DNA of 64,000 nt, taken from Monocercomonoides exilis (lineage: Eukaryota; Preaxostyla; Oxymonadida; Polymastigidae). The position numbers were made by a program, and so were the translations under genes. Each line of letters starts with the position of its first letter. Position 1 is the first letter of the stretch. Location: assembly GCA_001643675.2 (NCBI GenBank), contig LSRY02000004.1, positions 62,001-126,000 on the forward strand, written 5' to 3'. The notes beneath the pieces were generated by a model that had not been told where the DNA came from, did no database searches, and saw nothing but the letters and a program-made list of their open reading frames with translations. Shown here one piece after another: positions 1-12,695 of this stretch.

Positions 1-321
1 AAAAAATAATTGGTTTTGCAATCAAATTTGATGTTAAACCCTTCTTCTGGCAGAACAAGAAATTTTCGTGATTTAATTTCCTCAAAAAATTTTGTTTGCG
101 CCATGTAATTTTTAGTGAATCTCACTATCAGCTGTTCATAAGTCCTTTGTCAAATAACAATTATTATCGATGAAAATCTAAAATTATTAAATAATTATTA
201 AAAACTTTATTGTATCTTTACTTCGCTGGATCACTGATGGAATGCCATCCCAAAGGGTTGTTGTAAAATCGATAGATGGATCATTTGCATATGGATGAGG
301 AAAAGAAGCCTGTTGAGCCAT
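1..321 (-). CDS. 5' end of an unknown protein gene, cut by the left edge
   Basis: I do not recognise this gene. An ATG at 321-319 opens a 100-nt exon (321-222) that reads MAQQASFPHP and then on to a Leu-Trp-Asp-Gly segment. A GT at 221-220 and an AG at 126-125 allow a 97-nt intron. The next exon (124 to the window edge) continues in phase without a stop and contains the readable stretch KFFEEIKSRKFLVLPEEGF. About 75 residues are visible. The start with Trp-Asp-Gly followed by a charged helix is faintly like the beginning of an F-BAR domain, but the usual following residues are not obvious, so no function is given. The next gene lies on the same strand 626 bp upstream. Confidence 0.45.
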
Positions 322-946
322 GGTTAAAGTTTATAATCTTAATTAATATGGGTGAATTTTCAATAATTGAAAGCGAATGTCCAGTTCAAATAATATATTT
401 GTGAAATAAGAGAGAAAATTCACCATTTCAAGGCACTTATGTCAGAAACAAGAAATTTTTTTTATATCAAAACCAAAAAAAATTAATTAACAAAACGCAT
501 AAGACTTCTATAAATAAATAAACATTAAATTCATTTGCTTTTCAAAAAATTAAAACTTGAATAATAACAAAAATAGTTATCAATTGTCCACATCTTTCCT
601 CAGGAAGAAACTAATTGAATATTCTAGTAATAATCCATTGTTTCTTTTTATTTTGTCTTAACATTCACATGAAAAAAATTTTTTTTATTTTCAAAAATTT
701 CTTCCAGTATAAATAATATTATCTATCAAAGTTCGGTTCATTATTATATACAGTCAACACTGTCGTGATGTACTCAGCAGACGCCAAAATATTTTCAAAA
801 TAAAAGACAAATATAAAATTAATGATGCAAAATATTCAAAAATCCAAAAATCAAAAAATCCAAAAATAATATAAATTTTCAAACAAAATAAGGTCAATCA
901 CAATAAATTTTCTTCTTCTAAGCAATGCACAAATCATAATCTTCAT
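322..946. other. Intergenic, nothing recognised
   Basis: Very AT-rich spacer between two minus-strand genes, with many A and T runs. It should hold the 3' end signals of the gene at 947-8896 and the promoter of the partial gene at the left edge. No coding segment or RNA gene was recognised. Confidence 0.6.
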
Positions 947-1657
947 TTACTGAAATTTAAATATGCAGCATCTCCCAGACGTCAATAACAACTCGTTGAT
1001 AGCAGAATCGCTTTCTTGACAAACTTCTTTCCGAACTGCCTCTTCTGCACAGCCTGCTTCAATGGACAGCCAATACGCTCTTCTGTTAATTCTGTTTCTT
1101 TCTTGGAGTTCTTGTTTCAGTTGAGCAATCGGGTCATTTGTGTTCAAAGAAGAATTTCCATCTGATTTGAGTTCTGAAGAAGAAGATTCAATTGGAGCTA
1201 TGCTTTTTTCATGTTCATCCTCTTCTTCTTCGCGGGCAGCACCACTTTGAGACAAAATGCTTTCTTTTGCTTCTTTGCCTTCAGACTCATCTTCTGTTGC
1301 ATCTTCTCCATCACTTTCTTCTCCTTCTCCTTCTTCTCCTTCTTCTTCTCCTTCTTCTTCTTCGCTGTCATCCATCATTTTCATGAAAGAGGTGTCGAGT
1401 GCATCTGAATCTGCCTCCTCTTCGCGAGACATTCCAACCAGCTGATGCATCAGCTCATCAAACTGCGCAGGCTCCAGCGCCATTTCTGGCTCTGCACTGC
1501 CACAGCTATTCTGGTGGAACTCCAATGGATTGGATAACGCTGCAAAAAGAAGATCTTCTTTGAGGAACTCCAATTTACCCAGTAACATCGGAGAAGCAAC
1601 TGTTTGTTGAGTGCTTGAAGAAGAGGAAGGCTGAGGCTGCTCTTCAACTTTTGATGG

Positions 1658-1689
<32 letters not shown>

Positions 1690-4600
1690 ATGATTGAGTA
1701 GCACTTTCATCTGCTATCTGCTCATCCAAAGAATGATCTTCTGAAACATCAACCCAGCTGCTGCGTGCTTCCCTCTCTGCTGCTCCGTCTTGGCTTTCCT
1801 GTCTGATGTCATCGTCTGTTTGGGCTGCTGAGGAAGTGCAGTTCAGCTTGAGAAGCATACACTTCACTTCTTCTGAAGCATTTTTCTGTGTGAGATTTTT
1901 CATTTTCATTGCTACATCGCTCAGATTGTCTTCGCCACGGCATTCCATTTCAAATGGCACACCAAAAAGAGCAAAACGTGGATTGTACAGCACAGAATAC
2001 ATAAGATGAGAAGGAGACGGTGCTTTTTCAAGCAAAGATGTGCTTAAACCCTTTGAGACAGATATGCTTCTATTTAAAGTTGGAACAAGTTGAATGGCAA
2101 TTGTGAACGGAGATTTGCCATTTGGTGATTTTTCATTGCGAGACAAGGGAAGAGAGGAAAGAGGTGTTGTGTGTGGAACAACAGCCACAATGCTGTTGAT
2201 GCCAGACAATCCATTTGTCAGTGCTTTCTTCTGTGGCTCAGTCAATTTGGCTGCCAGTTCAATTATTTCCTCCTTTTCCAATCTTCTTATTGTTTTTGCT
2301 TTTTGCTCTTTTCTTTGTTCTTTCTGCAACAAATTGTGCCAAAGTCGCTCGGCTTCTTGAGTTGGATCAAGAAGTCTATTTTCGTTCTCTTCTTCACTTT
2401 TCGTTTTCTCTCTCTCTTTCTCTTCTTCTCTCTCCCTCTCGTCTATTTCGCCTGCTGCTTTCTCTCCTTCTTTTGACTTGTCATTCATTCTGCCTCGTTT
2501 CTCTTTCAAAGCAGCCTTATGAACAACTACAACACGAAACATCGACTCGTCAAAGATGTTGCTGAAGCTGTTCTCAGCCACCTGGCGATGATAGTTGGAG
2601 TCAAGCACTGACAACGTCACGTCCAATGCAAGCGCCTTCATCACACTTTCAACTGGAGACATCGAAGCAGATGATGATGATGATGATGATTCCGGCTTCG
2701 CTGGTTTAGATAGATCAGCAATAATCTTTTTGCGCTCTTCCAAATAGTTTTTAGGCCCATCATCTGAGCTCATTGACTTGTTCACCTGGTAATTCGTAAT
2801 CTCACTCACAATGTCACTTACACACAGCCACTGCTCCATCGCACTTTGTTTTTCTGTGCTTTTTCTGCTTATGCCAGCTTCGTTGTTCGCCTGCATCATG
2901 TCCAAAATCCATCCTTCTTTGCTCAATGCGCCTTGGCTGGCCATTCCCCTCATTCGATTGGCATACAAATCGAGCACAACTTTCACCAGCCACTCGATCC
3001 ACCAGCTCATCCGCGCGAATAAGCTGCTCAAAAATCGCTCGCTCATTTTCTTCGCTTTTGAGCCCAGCGTCGAATCAGCAAAAACTTCTGGAGAAACAAG
3101 AAATTGGAGGAGTGTCTGCACTGTCCCCTGCTTTGGAACACCAAAAGTGCCAAAAGATGAGAACGCTTTCATCTTCTTCACTTCGTCAGACTTGTCTGTA
3201 ACAGCTTCAAAGGTCTTTGTCTGGATCAGCGGGAGAGCAGATGGCACAAAGAAAGACAGGCTCGTGTCGCACAGCTTTCCTGCTCCCCAGTGGCGCAAAA
3301 CGAGAGGCGCCTGCTCCACCCGGGGCTTCATCAGGTTCTCTTCTCGGAAGAGTTCTCCGATTGGCGTTGAAGAAGGGATGTAGCATTCAGACGAGGCAGA
3401 TGCACTCCACACGAGATGACAGGGCAGCACAGGCTGAGTGGTTGTGTTGTTTGCTTCTGCTGCGATGTTGTCAATGACCTGATTCAGCGTGACTAAAGCA
3501 TCAAACCCTTCATTGATGATTCTCTCGGCCACAAGCTTTGAAGGCGAGTCTTCTGTTTCTTTAACTTTCTTCTGCATCTGATGAGACAGAATCTGATATG
3601 CCATCCAGCAGACAACACCAGTAGGAGTAGAGGCATGCAGAAGGATCGTCGGCAAAAGCACCTCGTTTGTCTCTTCGTCGACGACTGTGACGCGTCGCAT
3701 TGAAACAGACGATAAAGTGGCAAACGAAGTCAAAAGAGGAAGCGTTGTAGTGTTAGTTTGAGAAAGCTCATCAGAACTGGAAGAAGAAGAAGATGATGAT
3801 GATGATGAAGATGATGATATATCATGCTCAATGTGAAGTGGCTTTTCGAAAGAGATTGGAACAGAAATAGGCAAAGCGGATGAAGAGCGGCGCGGAAGCA
3901 GCTCCACAATCAGCTGCGGGATGACGATGTGTGTGTTTGTTGAGATGCGTGCTGAGTACTCTTCGAGAAGAGGCTCAATCAGTCTGTGTCTGAACAGAAT
4001 CCACGGCAGACGGCGGGGCTTGCGGGTGGGCGACTGAATAAGTGAAGCCTTGTATCGAGCGGGAGAAAGAGTCGATGAAAAGTCACTTGGCTTCACCAGA
4101 GACGAAGACGCCGAATACAAATCAATCGCTGACTGGCGCAGTCCAGTCCTCAGCTCCTCGAAGTTGCTGGTCTTCTCTTCGGCAACACCAAAAATAGAGA
4201 AGATGATCCTTTCCTTCTCGTTTTCATCGTCCCAATCGACATATTCGCTGCTCTCATCAGCTGCACCTGCCTCTCCTCCATCTGCTCTGAGCTTTGCCTC
4301 CTGCTGGCGCTTCATTGCAAATGCGATGTAGTCTCTCAGCTGGCTGAGTGTTTTGAACTCTTCCATCTCGTCCTGAAGAGTGTGTGCCACAAGTGTCGAT
4401 GCTGTGAGGGGAGTGATGAGCGCACTTGGTGAAAGAGAAGGCGGCACACAGTTGCACCACAAAGGCAGATGCCCTTTGAAGGACTGCAGAACCTTGCTGT
4501 ATTCTGTCTGCTCTTCAGAAGCATCTACTTTCTCAGGGAATGTCCCTGTCGATCCGACTGTTTTGATTAACTCTGAAACAATCTCCTGCGATTTTTCCTG

Positions 4601-7600
4601 AGAAATTCCTGTTTCTTTTGCAATTTGTTTCATCATCTGCTCAATCTCTTTGTCTTGCTCGTTCGTAGTTGAGTCCTCAGCCCCTTCTGTCTGGTCTCTC
4701 TTGTAAAAATCCTTCAGCATCGAGTCCCTCAGATATTGTGTGTCGCCCAGGTTGAATCCCAAAAGAGTGACAAATGCCAACGGGCTCTTCGCCTCCATGT
4801 CTAATTCTGTGCAGCCAGTCAAGCTGTTTCTGGAGATGGCCTTTCTGTTGACTGCAAAATGCTTGCTGTTCCCTCTGGCTTCCATCCACCCTGCCTCTCC
4901 GGCTGTCCTCCCTTCCAAGAAAAGAGGCGTAGCACTCGTCAGCGAATAGCACAGGTTGCACAGCAATGTGTCTTCAATCGATTCTCCTCCTATTTTGTCT
5001 CCTGGCATCCCGCTGGCTGCAACAACAGCGTCTGCCAATGGAGCCAGTGGACGCACTCCGAGCGTGTCTGCATAACAAATGCGAGTCTCAACATATTGTG
5101 GTACATTCACTGCATTGTCAGTTTGAATGCCATTTGCTTCTCCTTCGCTGCTGTCTTCTCTTTTGGTCATCAGATAATTTTTCTTTCTTTGGTCGTTGAT
5201 TGCATTTAATGCATTGAGGAGTAATTCGTGTGCTTTGGTGTTGAGTTCTTTTATTGTTGTGCTGCCTGTGTCAACCTGAACAGTCAAGAAGTTCCCCTTC
5301 AATTCATATGCACCAATCCTCAAATCAACCAGCCTGCCTTTTCTTTTCTTTTGTGCCTGTTCCGTCTTCTCTTTGGATTCTCTCTCAGACTGCTTGTCCA
5401 GTTCGTCCTGCACCCTCAGCTCATAATGTGCATTTGTGTCTGCAATGGCTGTGCAGAGGGAGTCAGGCAGCACCAACGGAGCTGGAGTCTCGCTGCTTTG
5501 TGAAGAAGACGCTGAAGCTGATTGGCTTGACTTTTGTTGAAGACTGCCCTGCCTGTGATAGAGAAGAGCATATGCAATTGGCTCGCCAGTGACTGGAATG
5601 CTCAGGGGGACCATTCTTTCTTGCATGCCTCCATTTTCAGCATCGCCATCAACATAAAAGAACGGAACCAGCTGCAAAGACATTTTGGGAACAGAAAGAG
5701 ATGGAAGCGTTGCAGCAGTAGTAGATGCAGGTGTTGAAGATGAAGAGGAGGAAGATGAAGATGAAGAATTTGAAATCTGCTTTCTTCGCTCTTCCAGATT
5801 TGCAAACCAATAGCGTTCGTTTGCAGTTATCTCCGAGCAGAACTCGAGTGGGTGCTGCCGAGTTGGGTCAGGCGAAGATCCGAAGAAGTGTTCGAGTGTT
5901 GCGCAGTCGCCGTCAGCGCCGATGTCTCTCACCTGTTTGTGTGTCTGCTCTGTCCATCTGCCTGTGACGCGGTTGCGGTGGCAGATGTGCTGCTTGGACT
6001 CTTCGTCTGCATGGTCAACAGCAAAAACAGAGGAAAGACTGAACTGAGACAGATTAGCAGAAGAAGCTGAAGAAGCAGAAGACGAAGCAGAGCACTTGTC
6101 AGGACAGTATTCTGCTGCTATCTTTGCACCTTCCCAAGCCAACACCTCTCTTTTCACGACATTTGCATGCTCTTCCTCCTCCTTCCTGTTGTCTGCCTCT
6201 TTTCTCTCAGCACATTTGAGATCGAGCACACGTGGAAAGGCGAATGCTCTTGTGTCAAAAGACGGAGTGATCGATGAAACGAGCTGCACCGCCTTCTGCT
6301 CAGGAACACGCGCAACAGCCATCTCTCTTCTGCGCATCTCGTCTGGCCCCAGCATCGCCCCTTCGCCTTTCTCTCCTCTGCTTCTGGCTGCCTCAGACTC
6401 CTTCATCGCCACCTGTTGGAACGACGATGGGTTCACGCGGAAGCGGTTGAGGAACACAAACAGGTTGGGCGCTGCTTCAACGAGGCGCGTCTCTTTGCGA
6501 GTGCAGCCGGTGGTGCAGTGACAAGGGCGGGACAGGCGTGGGATAAGCGGATAGTCTGGATATTGTTCAGAGCAGACCCACGCATTGGACGAGAGGAACG
6601 AAAAGGCTTTAATTCTGTGCTCTGAAGAAGCTCTTGACGAGGACGATGAGGAAGACGAGGATGAAGCAAACTGAGCGCTGTCGAGAGACGAGAGCTCTTC
6701 ATTTGATATGAAGAACGGCTTTGTGAACAGTTGCTCCAGCGCATAATCCATGTTGTTGAACGAGGTTGGAATGAACTTGTCATCTTTGCTGTTTGTTGCA
6801 TTCTCCTTCCCTTCTTTTTGCTGGCTGTTTCTGAGCTCTGTCAGCTCGTTCACAGCAGCAGCTGAGACAGGAATGGTGATGCTGTGTGTCTTCTCTACGG
6901 TGACAGTCCTTCTTCCACACTGAGTGCAAGTGAGTGTAGTCTCCATTGTCGACGTCACAGAATCACACACCGCTTTCATCAGAGCACACAATCTGCTCAC
7001 TTCTTCTTCTCCCATTTCTGCTCTTCTCTTCTTCTCTTCTTTTTCTCCCTCATCATCAGAGCTGTTGTTGTAGCTGATGAGCGACTTCTCCCTCTTCACA
7101 CACGCCTCCATTCCTCGGATGATCGCACTGAGAAAGAAGAACAGCTGCACATTTGGCGCACGAGGCGCTTGGAGCACCCGCTTTGGCACCAAACCAGGCG
7201 CCACAAGAGGCTTCAGCAGGATGCCGCTGTTCTCCACACCGAACGTGTAGATACCCAAAAAGCGCTGAAGGAGAAGGCAAAGGCGGAGGACAGAGGGAAG
7301 TGTGGGCGAGCTGAGATAAGGTGAGGACGAGAAAGGAGAGGAGGCTGAGGAAGATTCGAGGGAGTTCATTGAGAGTGCCTTTGCAGTGGCTGAGGAGATG
7401 ATGGCGGAGGAAAACAGACCCGAACGGCGCATAGCCATCTGGATCGTCGAGGCAGACAGGCCTTGCCCATCTACCCCGCCGCCAAAGAAAGACTTGCCGA
7501 GGCGAATGCTGTTGCCCATCCGGCTGCTCCGCATGATGTCGTCGTCTTCTTCTCCCCGCTTCAGCTTCATCGCTCCGCCAAGCAGCATCTTCGTTCCTTG

Positions 7601-8896
7601 CTCCGTGATGTATCTGTCGCTGCCACTTGCTTCGTTTCTGCTATTATCTGAACTGTGAACGTCTTTCTCCATTCCGCGTCGCTCATTCTCGCCTTTTTCT
7701 CTTTCCACTCCTTTTCCTTCCACCTTGCTTCCTTCGTTTGTCCAATCAACTTCCAAAAGCGCGCGTTTAACTTCTTCAATTTCTGCCAGCAATTCCATCA
7801 CGCCGTGCAGCGAAAATGCAGCAGAAGACACAAAAAATGAATTCTGGTCGTAGTTCCGCCTCTGCCCAGGCATTGAAGTCTTGACGCATGACGGAAGCAC
7901 CCCGTTTTCAGAGGCACTCGCTTCTTTCTGGCGTCTTCCGCGGCGGCGCCGTAATGATAATTCAGCATTCAGAAACTCCAGCCCCGAAACTGCAGAGGAA
8001 ATCTGAAATGAAGCTGTTGTTATCGGCTTAATCTCGCGTTTCTGATCAAACGAAGGCCCGTCTGGCATCTGCTCGTCGGAACCAAAAAATCCCCTTCGGC
8101 GCTTTCTTTGAGACTTTCTTTCCTGAGATGTTGATGATGCTCCTTCTGCTGTAGTTTTTTGTGGTGATGAGCTTGTCCCTTCTTGTGACTCAGAAGCAGA
8201 AGCTGACGCAGAAGCTGAATTAGAACCTGAATTTGCAACAGAAAATTTGTTTGAAGATGATTTTGAAGCATTGGAATTTTCCTTTCGTTTTTCAACAGGT
8301 TCAAATACACCAAATTTCTTATAAAATTGTTTTGGCACAGCAATACGATTGTCATCAAGAATTTTATTAAAAGAGTGTATGAGATTGCCATATTCTTGCC
8401 GCTCGTTGGCTCCTTTTATGTTTTCTATCTTTAAATATCTTTTTAAAACATTTATATTTTCTCTCTTGATTTTAAAAATTGCAAAGACAAGATGATCAAT
8501 ATCTTCGAGTGCCCCTTCAGTAATCCCTTCACTTTTTTCGGCTGCGTACTTCAAAACAGAACGAATATTTTGAACAGTTTTCAAGAAACGCGTCAAATTA
8601 TCATTTGAAGATAAATTTTTTTGAAGATTAGCCAAGTAACACCCAAAAGAGTATTTGTATAATTCTCCAAGGAATGTAAATAAATTTTCAGAATTCAAAT
8701 TTAAGCGATTATCCAGTTTTTCAAATAATGAGAATTCGGCCGAAGTTCCCAAAAAGTAAAAGTCTTTATCAGGATCCAATGAAGATTGCGACATCCATTC
8801 TTTTCCTGTGGCAATTGCAGCTGCAAGCTGTGCCCTTTCAACAAAATTTCCCGAGTCCATAGGTGTTGAAGGTTTTCCAATGAAAAAATTCTTCAT
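947..8896 (-). CDS. Giant ubiquitin-specific-protease-like protein, probably inactive
   Basis: Uninterrupted 2649-aa frame. The landmarks of a USP (C19) deubiquitinase appear in order. A Cys-box-like segment at about residues 347-365 reads RNYDQNSFFVSSA. A helix like the QQD box lies near 580-600. A zinc-finger CxxC (CTQCGRRT) is at 657-660 and a second Cys cluster (CHCTTGC) near 800. The typical strand APNLFVFLNRF lies near 820, a His-box-like segment near 985, and a closing AYALLYHR near 1150. Serine and glutamate tracts separate them. At the position of the catalytic Cys the codon is TCA (Ser353, 7838-7840), so peptidase activity is doubtful. The last 40 residues (GCAEEAVRKE, then NELLL) resemble a UBA ubiquitin-binding fold. 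Known USPs trim ubiquitin; this one may bind ubiquitin without cutting it, which is inference. The start is the first in-frame ATG. Confidence 0.6.
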
Positions 8897-9071
8897 TTAT
8901 TGTTATGGTTGCTTAGAAATCCTTCAAAAATGATACTGTCAAATTTTAATTATTCAATTTTACAGCGATATTTTATATTAAACATTATTGAAATATTAGC
9001 ATAAAAATGAATATTTTTTCTGAAAAATGAAATATTTTCTACAGTTTGATCATTGTTTAAAGTGATTTTCA
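8897..9071. promoter_or_regulatory. Short divergent promoter region
   Basis: 175 bp separate the start of the minus-strand USP-like gene (8896) from the start of the plus-strand coiled-coil gene (9072). A TTTGATCATTG element at 9045-9055 lies 21 bp upstream of the plus-strand ATG. It matches a motif seen before many starts in this window. No TATA box can be told apart from the AT-rich background. Confidence 0.4.
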
Positions 9072-12000
9072 ATGGATTTGCAAGCAATCCTTTTGCAAAT
9101 CGAAGATTCATTACAGCAAATACGTTCCTCACAAACAGATGAAGCAAATGAATTTGCTTTGGAAAGAGAATTATCTTCAAGATTAGAGCTTTTGGAAGAA
9201 CAAACAGTTTGTAAAACATAATTTTCAAACAAGAGCAGATTTTTCTTTCTTCAAAATTCCATATATGTATGACTTTCAAGGAACGCAAACGCTCCAGTAA
9301 ATTAGCTGCTGAACGTAGGTTGGAATCGGCTCGGCATAATTTTCAGCAAACTGAAAAAAGATTAGAGACAGCGAGAAGTCGTGAAGAAGAAAAGAAAGCA
9401 GCTCTTTCGAAGCGCATTAATGAAATAAGAACATCAATTACGAATGGATGGCATGTCAAAAGAAAAATGGAACAAGACAGAGAAAAAACAATTCTTCAAT
9501 TTGATAAACAATTAAAAATTCCAGGTGCCTTAAATTTTTAAAAAATTTTTTGTCATAATTAAATTGTATTATTATGTGTTTGCTTTGTCAGGAACTCAGA
9601 GGGTAATAAATGACATTCAAGCGCCTCCTGCTTGTAGTTATCAGCAAACGCAAAACAGTCTTCTTTCTACGTTATCATCAACTCAAAGATCATCTCTTTC
9701 TTCAACTATCAGAAGCGACAAAATCGAGTCGATTGGAATTCCTCCCATTGTATGTTGTTCTTTCATCACATTTGAATTATCTAATGGAAAATATAAATGA
9801 AAAATATCTTTAATGTTTGCATAATGTTAAGTTTGCATCGTATTTTTCGGAGCAGCACAACTATATATTAGCACTTTGTGAATCTTCGTCAATTTTAAAA
9901 CAGAAGACTATCAATCTGTTTCGAGAAATTCAGAGGATAACAGAACTTGCTTCATTCACACTTCTTCAGACAGAAAAAAGCAAAACCCATTCATCTGACT
10001 ATAAATCGTTAGCTGCGAAAACAAGAACGGAAAGGGGTGACTGCCGCAGTGTCTGTAAAGATGATGGAGATATTAGTGAAATGGATGGGTCGGATGAGAT
10101 TATCATTCCGCCTGTTGATTTGGATGCTGTTGATGAATCGTCGCGCTTGCCTCGTTTTCTGATTGGAGAACCAGAAAACTTACACTCCAGATTGGCTCAG
10201 CCTGCGACAGCAGCACAGCGCAATTCAATGACTGTTTATTCGCCTGAAAAGATGTCATTGTCTGATGGCTTAGAAGAAAGCAATGAAAACAGACTATCAG
10301 AATCAATAGCATCAACATCCACGTTATCAACTTCTACTTCCTCCTCTTCTTCTTCTTCTGTTCTTTCTCCTCTTCCGAGGCTGAACGAAGCAGCGCTGCG
10401 TATTCCCCTCAGCATTTCACTCTGCACACCCACTTCAATTGCGCCTCTGCTCCCTTTGCGGACAGAAGACGAGCTGCCTGAGCTCTACCGCTCTCCTTCT
10501 CTGATCTTCTTCAGCGACACCTTCGCTCCTTCCTCGTCTTCTTTCATGTTCAGCGCCTTCGCCTCGCTTCTCTCCCGCCTCCGCCACAGCGCCGCCTCTC
10601 TTTCGACGAGCATCGCAGCTGAAGTCAGCGCAGAGCAGCTTCGGCGGCGGATGAAGAGAGAGAAGATGCAACTGACTGAGACGCTGGCGAAGGTGCAGAC
10701 GAAGACAGAGCGTGTCAGCAGGCGAAGAGAAGAGCGAAGAGAGATCGCCACGACTATTCAGAGGATGATGGCTGCTCTGCTCTTTTCGGTGGTGTCACTT
10801 GGAGAAGAGAAAGAGATTGAATCTTCTTCTTCTTCTTCTGCACTCAGCACAGACAATGAAATGGTTGGCAGAAGAAGTCTGATTGAAAGTCAGCAGTCGA
10901 ATGAAAAGACAGCCAGCAGAGCAGCACACGACGAGAAAGAGAGCCAAAACGAGCCAGCCGAAAGAAGCCGAAAAGTCACATTTCATTTCTCATCAGAAGT
11001 GTCACAGCAGAAAACACAGGATTCTTCATTGACTGTTTCTTCGAGTGTTTCTGCGGGTGCATCTGCTGCTTCGACGCCGCAGACATCGCGTCTTCTGCAG
11101 ACGCTGAACAGAATGATTGCCTCGTCTGCCCTGACACCTTCCCTTCTTCGCGACAGACGCTCCCACACATCTTCACTCCCACCTGCCTCAGACAACGACG
11201 AGCAGCTCATTGATTCTCTTTTTGCCCTCCTTCCTTCCACAAAGCAGGTCAAATCTTCTCCCTCTTCGCTGCTGAATACACCTCGTTCTGTGTCTCCTTC
11301 CTCTTCTCCTCGCTCTGCCTCTTGTTCCTCAGAAAAGAGCTCTCCGCTTCTCTCTCCGTCTTCTCTGAGCCCTCCAACCTCTCCTGTGTCGATGGCACAA
11401 TCACTCCCAATTCCAAAGTCAATTCCTTTTCCTGTCTTCCCTTCGCCTTTCGATTCTTCTTTTTTCACAAGTCTTATTTCTTCATCATCACCTTCTTCTT
11501 CTTCTTCTTCTTCTTCTTCTGTTAGTGATTCCAAGACATTTCATGAGTCCCCATCATCTTCTGATGGCTTTGTAGCTCCGACTGTTTTGACTTCTTCTCC
11601 TTTTGCTTCGCCGCATGCCACTCACTTCATCCACAACCCTTCTTCACCTCAGCCTCTCCTCACCTCATCTCCCACACACCCCACACACACAGCTACCCAG
11701 CTCTCTCCACAGAATTCATCATCATCATCATCATCTTCTTCTTCTTCTTCTTCTCCATCATCTTCTCGCCTTCGCCATCTGATAGCGCAGTTCCAGTCAC
11801 TTTCTCTATCGCGCACACGAATACTTTGTTTGTCTTCTGTCCTCAATGAGCAGATCACCACACTCGCTGCAGAAAGAGCGCAGTGGGAAGAGCAGGTGAA
11901 AAACGAGACAGGACGCGATTGGGACGAAGAGGCATTCAAATTGATGAAAGAGAAGAAGAAGGCAAAGGAAGCAGAAAAAGAACAGAGCAACACTCAAGCC

Positions 12001-12414
12001 ACACCCACCACTCCATCAACATCACCCCAGTTTGTTCTTGCACACATCGCACAGACATGTCCTTTTCCTGCCACAAACCAGTCGCAGCTGTCTGTTCCTC
12101 GCCCCCAGTTCAAATTCCAGACACCTCCTTCAATCCATTCTCAGTTGGCTTCTCCATCATTGTCTACAACTACACCTCTTCTGCATATTCTGTCTTCTTC
12201 TCTCACATCAACACAAACACCAAAGCAGATTCACCCTCCACTCAACCAACAGGCAGATGAGCCTCAAATGCCCACAACTCCTCGACAAGAACAAGCATCA
12301 TTTGCGAATGTGCCTGTTGTAAGCCAACCAGAAGGTGGTGATTCTACATTAACACCAACTGTTCCAGATCGCGTAATTTCATCTCCACCCCATTCACACT
12401 TCTTATCTCAATAA
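9072..12414 (+). CDS. Coiled-coil and serine-rich protein of unknown function
   Basis: Four exons join without a frame break: 9072-9206, 9281-9524, 9592-9749 and 9832-12414 (introns 74, 67 and 82 nt), giving 1039 aa. The start MDLQAILLQIEDSL opens a helical N-terminus. Residues about 1-125 are Glu/Lys/Arg-rich with a coiled-coil pattern (RRLESARHNFQQTEKRLETA). Another helix lies around the beginning of exon 4. The middle is Ser/Pro-rich, with serine tracts and a second charged helical block. A late helix (LNEQITTLAAERAQWEEQV) follows, and the tail is Thr/Pro/Gln-rich. No catalytic motif or known domain was found. It resembles scaffold or cytoskeletal proteins in composition only. It is transcribed divergently from the USP-like gene. 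Confidence 0.75.
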
Positions 12415-12695
12415 CCACTTCTTGATGAAGCTCTTAACAGAATCAGATCACTTCACTTTTATATTTTTTTTTTAATAAATTTTAATGATATCCAAAAAGT
12501 TTAAAGGAAGGAAAAAAATTTTTTTTATTATCACACATGAATCAAATCACTTTTTTTTCTAAAAGTTCATGTTTAACAAATTTTCATTATTCCTGAAAAG
12601 AAATAAAAATAAGTTTTTCATAATGTTGATTAAATGAATCAGAACTTTTTTTAGGATGAAAAAAATATGTTACAGTTGGTTGATCAATTTAAAAC
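12415..12695. other. Intergenic with start-proximal GATC motif
   Basis: AT-rich spacer between the coiled-coil gene and BRF1, both on the plus strand. A GGTTGATCAATTT element at 12679-12691 ends a few bases before the BRF1 ATG at 12696. Nothing else was recognised. Confidence 0.5.

Noticed and set aside
4700-4755. NLGDTQYL segment as the USP Cys-box
   Set aside because: It looks like a Cys-box with Gln for Cys, but it lies about 230 residues after the end of the USP domain; the segment near residue 353 is in the correct order.
9564-9800. Independent small gene
   Set aside because: It is exon 3 of the coiled-coil gene: GT-AG ends and phases match exons 2 and 4.
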